Positions 1 to 5,820 of a DNA stretch of 6,365 nt are shown in pieces. Every line of letters begins with the position of its first letter. Position 1 is the first letter of the stretch. The stretch lies in the NCBI GenBank assembly GCA_016297775.1, contig JAEDGA010000061.1, positions 1 to 6,365 of the forward strand. Reading direction: 5' to 3'. The notes beneath the pieces are model-generated. The model was given only the letters and a program-made list of their open reading frames with translations. It did not search any database and was not told the DNA's origin. Source of the DNA: Candidatus Methanomethylophilaceae archaeon. Its GTDB lineage: Archaea; Thermoplasmatota; Thermoplasmata; Methanomassiliicoccales; Methanomethylophilaceae. The position numbers and the translations under genes were made by a program.

Positions 1-2
1 AT

Positions 3-767
3 TTATTGATGATGTACGTCGAAGGACATCACGGATTCCAGAAGGCACTTGAACGTGTACTTCTCGGGCACTACGTCCGGTACGAATCCTCTGTCGGAGA
101 GCTCCTTGGCGGTAGGTGCCCCTATCGCACCTATGTGCGCGTCGCTCAACATCCGGACGGCATCTTCGCCCATGGATTCGAAGAACGATCCCACGGACAT
201 ACGGCTGGTGAACAGGAACCAATCTATCTCGCCGTTCGACCCCATCCTCCTCATCCTTTCGGTACGTTCGTCGCCGGAGTGCATGGACAGGCGGTATGCG
301 ATCAGTTCGTCAGTTTCCACGCCCATCCCCTTCAATCCATCGATAAGCACGGGTGAACCGTGATCCGAGTGGATTATTACGGTGGGGTCGCGTATCCCTT
401 TCGCTTCCATGTATCCGACGATCCCGTCGGAGGAATACTCGTCGGGAAGGTCGAACGATCCTATACCGATGGATTCCAGGGATGACCTGGTGGATGTGCC
501 TATGGGTACGCAGCGCACCCCATCGAACATATCCTTCATATCATCGCCCCACACGCGTATGCACTCTTCGACCGCGGTCGGGGAGCAGAACACCGCTATG
601 CCGTAACGTCCACCTTTCAGGGCATTCTTCGTGCGGGAGAAGTCTCCCTCGTCTCCGGGGGTTATGTCGAGGGACGGTGCGCACACGGCGGACAGTCCCA
701 GGGACTCCGCCAGTGCAAGGGATTCCTCCAGTCTTCTCTCCGGTCTCGTGAACGCTATGGTGGTCAT
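3..767 (-). CDS. hemD: Uroporphyrinogen-III synthase
   Basis: Cyclises hydroxymethylbilane to uroporphyrinogen III with inversion of ring D. 254 residues, normal for a stand-alone HemD. This family is poorly conserved, so the call rests on the bi-lobed pattern and on context. The opening TTIAFTRPERRLEESLALAE matches the usual tRP...le start. FCSPTAVEECI (about 60-70) and FTSRMSVGSFFESM (about 186-199) are the two paired FTS/NAV-like segments. GVETDELIAYRLS (about 149-161) is the linker-proximal vYr motif, and IGAPTAKELSDRGFVPDVVP (about 215-234) is the diagnostic IGxxTAxxLxxxG C-terminal signature. The ATG makes an ATGA overlap with the cobA stop; no convincing Shine-Dalgarno is visible, so re-initiation by ribosomes leaving cobA is likely. 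It ends in TAA; only two bases follow, so terminator and downstream genes cannot be seen. It is the last gene in view and fills the one remaining enzyme gap in the pathway. Confidence 0.93.
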   Translation of the reverse strand: MTTIAFTRPERRLEESLALAESLGLSAVCAPSLDITPGDEGDFSRTKNALKGGRYGIAVFCSPTAVEECIRVWGDDMKDMFDGVRCVPIGTSTRSSLESIGIGSFDLPDEYSSDGIVGYMEAKGIRDPTVIIHSDHGSPVLIDGLKGMGVETDELIAYRLSMHSGDERTERMRRMGSNGEIDWFLFTSRMSVGSFFESMGEDAVRMLSDAHIGAIGAPTAKELSDRGFVPDVVPEKYTFKCLLESVMSFDVHHQ

Positions 768-1495
768 CCCAGGTCCCCGAGTCTGTCGCGCTCCTTCACC
801 ACATCGCCGATGACCATGATCCCGGGGGCCTCCAATCCTTTCTCCAGGATGGTGCTCTCTAGGGTGCCCAGAGTGGCGGTCTCCGCCCTTCCGGTGTCAC
901 GGGTACCGTCTGTGAGGATTGCGGCAGGCGTGTCCGCGGACAGTCCGCCCTCGATGAGTTCTGCGGAGATCCATCCGGCGTTGGACATACCCATGAGGAT
1001 TACGAGGGTGGAACCAGTCTTCGCAAGTGCCTTCCAATCGACCTCGCCCCCGTCCATCGAATGTCCGGTGACGATGGTGACGGACGATGCCACACCCCTT
1101 CTGGTGACAGGTATCCCGCATGTCTCCGGGACGGAGATGGACGACGATACCCCGGGAACGACGGTGACCTCTATACCAGCCTCCCTGAGTGCTAGGGCCT
1201 CCTCCGCACCCCTTCCGAACAGGAACGGGTCCCCGCCTTTGAGACGTACGACCCTCTTACCCTGTCTTCCGTACTCGACAAGGATCTCGTTGATCTCGGC
1301 CTGGGTCTTCTTGTGGTTGCAGCTTCTCTTGCCTACATCCACAAGTTCCGCGTCGGGACATTCGTCCAGAAGGGAATGCGATGCCAGTGCGTCGTAGACG
1401 ACCACCTCTGCGGATCTGAGCAGTTCCAGTCCTTTGACAGTCATAAGTCCGGTATCGCCGGGACCGGCCCCCACAAGATATACATGCCCTTTCAT
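764..1495 (-). CDS. cobA: Uroporphyrinogen-III C-methyltransferase (SUMT)
   Basis: Transfers two methyl groups from S-adenosylmethionine to C2 and C7 of uroporphyrinogen III, giving precorrin-2 and committing carbon to the sirohydrochlorin branch. The 243-residue stand-alone enzyme has the normal single-domain length, without the dehydrogenase domain that CysG carries; that activity is encoded separately at the right end of the window. Motifs: VYLVGAGPGD (5-14), VVYDAL (32-37), VVRLKGGDPFLFGRG (82-96), VTVVPGVSSSISVPETCGIP (110-129), TRRGVASSVTIVTGH (131-145) and LMGM (167-170). The RLKGGDPFxFGRG form is characteristic of SUMT and separates it from later cobalamin methyltransferases such as CbiL or CbiF. 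The ATG overlaps the hemC stop as ATGA, with a weak GGTG site 8 nt upstream. The gene is translated before hemD although its enzyme acts after HemD. The symbol sumT would serve equally well. Confidence 0.96.
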   Translation of the reverse strand: MKGHVYLVGAGPGDTGLMTVKGLELLRSAEVVVYDALASHSLLDECPDAELVDVGKRSCNHKKTQAEINEILVEYGRQGKRVVRLKGGDPFLFGRGAEEALALREAGIEVTVVPGVSSSISVPETCGIPVTRRGVASSVTIVTGHSMDGGEVDWKALAKTGSTLVILMGMSNAGWISAELIEGGLSADTPAAILTDGTRDTGRAETATLGTLESTILEKGLEAPGIMVIGDVVKERDRLGDLG

Positions 1496-2355
1496 TCGGA
1501 TCCCACCAGTTCTTCAGCCATCTCGGACAGTCCCTTCTCGTTGTCCGTGACGGGTATTTCGCGCACCGACCTCCTGCATATGCCATCGAAATAGGTGACG
1601 GCGTTGATATGCATGGTATCACCGGTGACGTGAGCGTTGATTCCAACAGGTGACGAGCATCCAGCTCCGAGGAGCTTCATCAGCCTGCGTTCGGCATCGG
1701 TCTCACGCCTCGTATCGAGGTCGTCGATCGATGACAGCAATTCAATGGTCTCGGTGTCGTCGCTTCTGCAGACGACGGCTATGGCACCCTGCGCGGGTGC
1801 GGGCACGAACTCGTCTGGAGGCAGCATGTGCATCTCCATGTCTATGCCGAGACGGTACACTCCGGCATGTGCCAATATTATCGCATCGTACATCCCCGAC
1901 TCCAGTTTGGAGAGTCTGGTCCTCACGTTGCCGCGAAGATTCTTCAATATCAGATCGGGTCTGTGCTCCCTTATCTCGGCCGACCTCCTTATGGAGGACG
2001 TCCCTACCGTGGCACCCTTCGGGATGTCGGAGAGTGCACAGGGGATGGATACGTCGCATATCGGCCCTCTGGGAAGCACTGCGGCGATGCACAGCCCTTC
2101 CGGGACATCCACCGGCATATCCTTCATGGAGTTCACGGATACGTCCGCCTTTCCGGACAGGAGTGCCGTATCTAATTCCTTGACGAACGCGCCGAATCCC
2201 TGGAGTTTGTCGAGAGGGGAGGAAAGATCCAGATCTCCGGAGGATTTCATGGGCATAATCTCCACATCCACACCGGGATGCTTCTTTCCTAGTGCTTCCA
2301 TGAACATCTCGGTCTGTTTCATCGCGAGTTCGCTGTCACGCGTGCACACCTTCAT
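1492..2355 (-). CDS. hemC: Hydroxymethylbilane synthase (porphobilinogen deaminase)
   Basis: Polymerises four porphobilinogens into hydroxymethylbilane on a covalently bound dipyrromethane cofactor. 287 residues, slightly short because the C-terminal tail is brief. Visible motifs: TRDSELAMKQT (5-15), substrate-binding SMKDMP (76-81) with Asp79 as the catalytic aspartate, GTSSIRRSAEI (118-128) with the double arginine, LRGNVRTRLSKLESGMYDAI (140-159), VPAPAQGAIAV (184-194), and LLGAGCSSPVG (228-238) with Cys233 as the cofactor attachment site. Start: ATG at 2355 sits 8 nt after a full AGGAGG and makes an ATGA overlap with the hemL stop. The frame is open another 81 codons upstream, but that stretch is low-quality, Arg/Gln/His-rich translation of hemL in another frame and is discarded. 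Odd points: the usual HSxKD reads NSMKD (Asn75), the DPRD-type motif after it reads PICD (Cys100 for Arg), and GQG reads AQG. The core catalytic residues remain, so activity is expected. Confidence 0.95.
   Translation of the reverse strand: MKVCTRDSELAMKQTEMFMEALGKKHPGVDVEIMPMKSSGDLDLSSPLDKLQGFGAFVKELDTALLSGKADVSVNSMKDMPVDVPEGLCIAAVLPRGPICDVSIPCALSDIPKGATVGTSSIRRSAEIREHRPDLILKNLRGNVRTRLSKLESGMYDAIILAHAGVYRLGIDMEMHMLPPDEFVPAPAQGAIAVVCRSDDTETIELLSSIDDLDTRRETDAERRLMKLLGAGCSSPVGINAHVTGDTMHINAVTYFDGICRRSVREIPVTDNEKGLSEMAEELVGSE
1504..1507 (-). promoter_or_regulatory. Weak Shine-Dalgarno (GGTG) for cobA
   Basis: GGTG within TGGTGGGATCC on the minus strand, 8 nt before the cobA ATG. It pairs with only four bases of the 16S 3' end, so it probably assists rather than replaces coupling from the overlapping hemC stop. 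Confidence 0.4.
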
Positions 2356-3632
2356 TCGTTGCCCCTCCTGACAAAATCCCCAAATGCTTCGATGAATCTG
2401 TCGGTGGTGTGACGGTCGTGCGCGGTGGAGAGGAAGTTCACCTCCCCTCCGGACGGAGGCATATAGATGCCGTTGGACAGCATGTGCCTGAACAACATCA
2501 TGTATCTGTCCCTGGATGCCTTCTTGGATTCGTCGTTGTCGCTGACACTGTTGCATCCGAAGAATACCTGGAACATGGACAGTGCACTGTTGACGCATGC
2601 CTTTATCCCGCTGTCGTAGATATGGTCGGTCATACCTTTGACGATACTATCGGTGTATCTCTCGAGCTTTCCGTACTGTGCCGGGGACAGAAGGTCTATG
2701 GTAGCACATCCTGCCGCCGCGGTCACCGGGTTGCCGGAGAACGTACCTGCGGCATACACATCGCCGAAGGGTGCCATGTGCTCCATGATATCCCTCCTGC
2801 CTGCGACCGCTCCTGCGGGGAATCCTCCTCCGATGATCTTGCCCAGTGTGCACATGTCGGGCTTCACGCCGCTGAGCTCTTGTACACCGCCTTTCGCAAC
2901 ACGGAATCCGGTGATGACCTCATCGAATATCAGTAGAACACCGTGTTCGGAGGTGATCCTCCTCAGTCCCTCCAGGAATCCCTTCTTCGGAGGGATGATC
3001 CCGGCGTTCCCCATGTAGGGTTCTATGATGACGGCGGCGATGTCTTCATCCTTCTCCATGATGTTCCCGAACGATTCGAGATCGTTGTATCTGGCTATGC
3101 GTATGTTGTTGGACATGCATTCCGGCACTCCCGCGGAGAAGGCCTTGGGTTCAAGGTCTGGTCCGACACCGTTGAACATAAGGTGGTCGTTGGCTCCGTG
3201 GAATCCGCCGTCGATCTTGATTATCTTGTTCCTGCCAGTGTATCCTCTCGCGAGACGTACGGCATGCATGGTGGCCTCGGTACCTGTGCTCGTGAGTCTC
3301 GCCTCGTCCGCACACGGTACACAGTCACATATCCTCTTGATTAATCCGTACTCCGGTTCGGAGGGCATACCGTAGACAGTACCATTCCTCAGCTGTTTCC
3401 TTACGGCGGTGATGACGTACTGATTGGAATGACCCAGTATCAGAGGCCCGTATGCCATGCAGTAGTCGGTGTACTCATTTCCGTCCACATCGATGATGGT
3501 GCTTCCGGAACCCGAGCCCGCGAATATCGGGTAGGGTTTGAAGGCTCTCACCGGACTGGAAACGCCTCCGGGGGTGATGTCGCACATCTCTTCGTAAAGG
3601 TCCTTGGATCCGTTCCTCCCCATGTTCATCAT
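2352..3632 (-). CDS. hemL: Glutamate-1-semialdehyde 2,1-aminomutase
   Basis: PLP-dependent transfer of the amino group within glutamate-1-semialdehyde to give 5-aminolevulinate, directly after HemA. The 426 residues match the usual length of about 430. Motifs in order: ITPGGVSSPVRAF (19-31), the phosphate-binding STGTEATMHAVRLARG (115-130), GGFHGANDH (142-150), FDEVITGFRV (236-245) with Asp237 for the PLP ring nitrogen, LGKIIGGGFPAGA (263-275) with Lys265 as the internal aldimine lysine, and GTFSGNPVTAAAG (296-308). The whole order matches GSAM rather than other class III aminotransferases. Start: the ATG at 3632 overlaps the hemB stop as ATGA, the arrangement at three later junctions. ATGs at 3629 and 3623 are also possible. 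A longer in-frame reading into hemB is rejected, since those residues look nothing like the family. No Shine-Dalgarno lies at a normal distance (AAGGAG is 17 nt upstream), so initiation probably depends on ribosomes finishing hemB. Confidence 0.97.
   Translation of the reverse strand: MMNMGRNGSKDLYEEMCDITPGGVSSPVRAFKPYPIFAGSGSGSTIIDVDGNEYTDYCMAYGPLILGHSNQYVITAVRKQLRNGTVYGMPSEPEYGLIKRICDCVPCADEARLTSTGTEATMHAVRLARGYTGRNKIIKIDGGFHGANDHLMFNGVGPDLEPKAFSAGVPECMSNNIRIARYNDLESFGNIMEKDEDIAAVIIEPYMGNAGIIPPKKGFLEGLRRITSEHGVLLIFDEVITGFRVAKGGVQELSGVKPDMCTLGKIIGGGFPAGAVAGRRDIMEHMAPFGDVYAAGTFSGNPVTAAAGCATIDLLSPAQYGKLERYTDSIVKGMTDHIYDSGIKACVNSALSMFQVFFGCNSVSDNDESKKASRDRYMMLFRHMLSNGIYMPPSGGEVNFLSTAHDRHTTDRFIEAFGDFVRRGNE
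2364..2369 (-). promoter_or_regulatory. Shine-Dalgarno AGGAGG for hemC
   Basis: A perfect AGGAGG on the minus strand, 8 nt before the hemC ATG at 2355 and inside the 3' end of hemL. It is the strongest ribosome binding site in the window and confirms the short hemC start over the 81-codon upstream extension. Confidence 0.8.
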
Positions 3633-4594
3633 CTCAGAAGTTCCGCCATCTCCTTGGCGAAGTATGTGATCACTATGTCGGCACCGGCACGTTTGATGGA
3701 CTGTATGGATTCCTTCATGATCGCGGTACCGTTCACCCATCCGTTGGTCGCGGCGGCCTTGATCATCGCATATTCTCCCGATACCTGATAGGCGGCGATC
3801 GGCACCTCCGTGCGCTCCCTGAGGTCGCGTATGATATCGAGGTACGACATCGCGGGTTTGACCATTATTATATCTGCACCCTCCTCGACATCCAACATGG
3901 CCTCCCTGATGGCCTCGCGTCTGTTACCACACTGCATCTGGTACTCCTTCCTATTGCCTCTTCCGAGACATGAGCATGCCACATCCCTGAACGGTCCATA
4001 GAATGCGCTGCAGTACTTTGCGCTGTATGCCATGATGGGGGTCATGCTATGTCCGGATCTATCCAATGCATCCCTTATGGCGGTAACCTGTCCGTCCATC
4101 ATTCCGCTGGGTGCGATCATGTCTGCACCTGCATCCGCCTGGGATATGGCCGTTTCGGCGTAGAGTTCCAGGGTCTCGTCGTTCTCCACGTGTCCGTCAT
4201 GCAGTACACCGCAGTGTCCGTGGTCCGTGTATTCGCAGAGGCACAGGTCTGCTATCACGGTAAGGTCCGAACAATCCTTGAGACCACGTATGGCCCTCTG
4301 TACGACGCCGTTCGCAGAGTATGCCTGCTTGCCGTACGGGTCCTTCTCGGAAGGCACGCCGAAGACTATGACGTTCCTAACACCGGATTCGGTTATCTCG
4401 GATGCGATGTTATCGAAGTCCTTTAGAGGATATGTTACGACCCCGGGCATGGAGGGTGTGGTGCGTATTTCGTCGAGGGTCTCGTCGAAGAATATCGGGA
4501 GTATGAGATCGGATGTCCTGACGGTGGTCTCCTCGACCATGTCCCTCAGTCCTTCCGTGGCCCTGAGTCTTCTCATTCTATTCTTGGGATACAT
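3629..4594 (-). CDS. hemB: Porphobilinogen synthase (5-aminolevulinate dehydratase), zinc type
   Basis: Condenses two 5-aminolevulinate molecules into porphobilinogen. The 321 residues form a full-length TIM barrel. The N-terminus MYPKNRMRRLRATEGLRDMV is the family's usual opening. The catalytic zinc site is CLCEYTDHGHC with Cys118, Cys120 and Cys128, so this is the zinc rather than the magnesium-aspartate type. The Schiff-base lysines are Lys193 in YSAKYCSAFYGPFRD and Lys246 in MVKPAMSYLD. YQVSGEYAMIKAAA and SIKRAGAD near the C-terminus are also typical. Start: ATG at 4594 is preferred over the internal ATG at 4576. It has GGAGTTGA 6 nt upstream and restores the family N-terminus, although 4576 would give an ATGA overlap like the other junctions. 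The chosen start overlaps hemA by 22 nt. Odd point: the flap segment, residues 205-224, reads CSCLGRGNRKEYQMQC rather than a form like GSAPxFGDRKTYQMDP. It adds cysteines at 207, 209 and 222, plus Cys195 near the active site. Confidence 0.97.
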   Translation of the reverse strand: MYPKNRMRRLRATEGLRDMVEETTVRTSDLILPIFFDETLDEIRTTPSMPGVVTYPLKDFDNIASEITESGVRNVIVFGVPSEKDPYGKQAYSANGVVQRAIRGLKDCSDLTVIADLCLCEYTDHGHCGVLHDGHVENDETLELYAETAISQADAGADMIAPSGMMDGQVTAIRDALDRSGHSMTPIMAYSAKYCSAFYGPFRDVACSCLGRGNRKEYQMQCGNRREAIREAMLDVEEGADIIMVKPAMSYLDIIRDLRERTEVPIAAYQVSGEYAMIKAAATNGWVNGTAIMKESIQSIKRAGADIVITYFAKEMAELLR

Positions 4595-5820
4595 TTCTTG
4601 TCAACTCCAAAGATGTATGTGGCGGCCTCGCAGAGTTCCCTTTGTCCTCTGTGGGATGCGAATTTGAGATTCTCAAATGAATCGGCCATGATCTTCGACA
4701 CGAGCGATTTGGACATATCCTCCATCACCGTGTACGGATCCGCGCCGTTATTGAGTTTGTTAAGTGCCATAGTGAGTTCCTTTTCGCGGATGGCGGAAGC
4801 CTTCCTAGCCATACCGCTTATCACCGCATTCGCCATGGATTCCATCTGTTCCGTCTCCAGACGATCCAGTTCGGACCTGATAATGGATTCCGCCGTCTCT
4901 TTCTCCCCTCTCCTCTTGGACAGGGTGCTTTCGGTCATGAGTCCGATCTCTTCCATGGAGAACAGCTCTATCCCAGGTATCTTCATGACATTGTCGGAGA
5001 CGTTCCTGGGTGCGGATATGTCGACCAGAAGTATGTGTCTGCCGTCCCTGCACATGGATAACGTATCTTCGGTTATTATATGGGTACGTGCATTCGTGGC
5101 GACGAACACCACGTCGCTTCTGGATATGACGGACGGGAGTTCCTCGATACCGACGGCCTCACCGTCAACGGTGTTGGCGAGTTCGACCGCTCTGGATAGC
5201 GTACGGTTGCAGACGATTATGGATCCGAGTCTCTTGTCGGACAGATGCTTGACTATCAGTCTGCTCATCTCCCCGGCACCGATTACGGATGCGGTGAGGT
5301 TCTCCAGGGAACCTAGTCCCCTCTCCGCGAGTACCACGGAAGCGGAACCCACGGAGAGTATTCCTGCATTCAGGTCGGTCTCGTTCCTCACCCTCTTACC
5401 TACGAACAGTGCGCGTTCAAAAAGGTACGCGATCATGTTGGAGGAGTGTTCCTCCTCCTGTGCCGCTATGTACGCATCCCTGACCTGCCCCTGTATCTGA
5501 TCCTCCCCGAGGACGATGGAATCCAGACCGGATACGACACGGAACAGCTGTTTTATCGAATCCATTCCCGAAATGATGAACCATCCGCGATCGGTACCAA
5601 TTGTCCTCTTTCCGAATTCGGACAATGCGGTGATACCCTCCTCTTTGTCGACGACATCCGCATAGATCTCGAATCTGTTGCAAGTGGACAGCAGGACATA
5701 ACCGTTCAGACCGTCCATGGATGAGATCATGCTCCTTCCGTTCCTGTTGAGTGAGTCCTTGGCATCCGCCATCCTGCTCGCTCCCAGGGACGAGTGGGTC
5801 ACATGGAAGCTGATCAGCAA
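4573..5820 (-). CDS. hemA: Glutamyl-tRNA reductase
   Basis: NADPH-dependent reduction of the glutamyl group on tRNA-Glu to glutamate-1-semialdehyde, the first committed step of the C5 pathway to 5-aminolevulinate. The 415-residue length is normal. The catalytic domain carries STCNRFEIY (about 45-53) with nucleophile Cys47, then SGLDSIVLGEDQIQGQ (97-112). A Rossmann domain follows with GAGEM (181-185), CNRT (204-207) and DISAPRNV (267-274), then a helical dimerisation domain ending in FASHRGQRELCEAATYIFG (387-405). Start: no ATG is possible near the N-terminus. Two TTG codons lie in frame, at 5826 and 5820. I chose 5820 because the GGAGG at 5829-5833 sits 8 nt before it but only 2 nt before 5826; the longer form would begin MDLL. 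The start overlaps the dehydrogenase gene by 7 nt (13 nt with the longer form). Odd point: the conserved His in the HLFRV segment is Gln91 (QLFRV). It is the only complete gene here without ATG, possibly a translational brake. Confidence 0.96.
   Translation of the reverse strand: MLISFHVTHSSLGASRMADAKDSLNRNGRSMISSMDGLNGYVLLSTCNRFEIYADVVDKEEGITALSEFGKRTIGTDRGWFIISGMDSIKQLFRVVSGLDSIVLGEDQIQGQVRDAYIAAQEEEHSSNMIAYLFERALFVGKRVRNETDLNAGILSVGSASVVLAERGLGSLENLTASVIGAGEMSRLIVKHLSDKRLGSIIVCNRTLSRAVELANTVDGEAVGIEELPSVISRSDVVFVATNARTHIITEDTLSMCRDGRHILLVDISAPRNVSDNVMKIPGIELFSMEEIGLMTESTLSKRRGEKETAESIIRSELDRLETEQMESMANAVISGMARKASAIREKELTMALNKLNNGADPYTVMEDMSKSLVSKIMADSFENLKFASHRGQRELCEAATYIFGVDKKCIPRIE
4601..4608 (-). 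promoter_or_regulatory. Shine-Dalgarno GGAGTTGA for hemB
   Basis: GGAGTTGA on the minus strand matches seven of eight positions of GGAGGTGA, the complement of the archaeal 16S 3' end, and ends 6 nt before the ATG at 4594. No comparable site precedes the internal ATG at 4576, so this site decides the start. It lies within the last codons of hemA. Confidence 0.7.

Noticed and set aside
1637..2371. A 244-codon open frame on the plus strand, opposite hemC
   Set aside because: It mirrors the codon pattern of hemC on the other strand, is low-complexity and Ser-rich, and has no family resemblance.
2356..2598. An 81-codon N-terminal extension of HemC
   Set aside because: The frame is open but overlaps hemL. 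The translation is Arg/Gln/His-rich and unlike any HemC, while a perfect AGGAGG marks the ATG at 2355.
3633..3740. A 36-codon N-terminal extension of HemL into hemB
   Set aside because: The residues do not resemble the GSAM N-terminus, and the ATGA overlap at 3629-3632 gives a normal-length protein.
3864..3873. A TATA-like ATTATTATAT inside hemB
   Set aside because: It lies within codons for the IIMVKP active-site segment, with no purine-rich BRE-like stretch in front and no gene start downstream on either strand.
4574..4576. The internal ATG of hemB, which would give a fifth ATGA overlap
   Set aside because: It lacks a Shine-Dalgarno and would remove the family-typical YPKNR segment; the ATG at 4594 has GGAGTTGA in front. 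It remains possible as a secondary start.
5073..5082. A TATA-like TTATTATATG inside hemA
   Set aside because: It lies in the middle of coding sequence, far from any start, and is explained by Ile and Thr codons.
4598..5500. A 300-codon open frame on the plus strand, opposite hemA
   Set aside because: It is the antisense shadow of a confidently identified gene. Its translation is Ser/Met/Leu-rich without any recognisable motif, and it has no independent start context.
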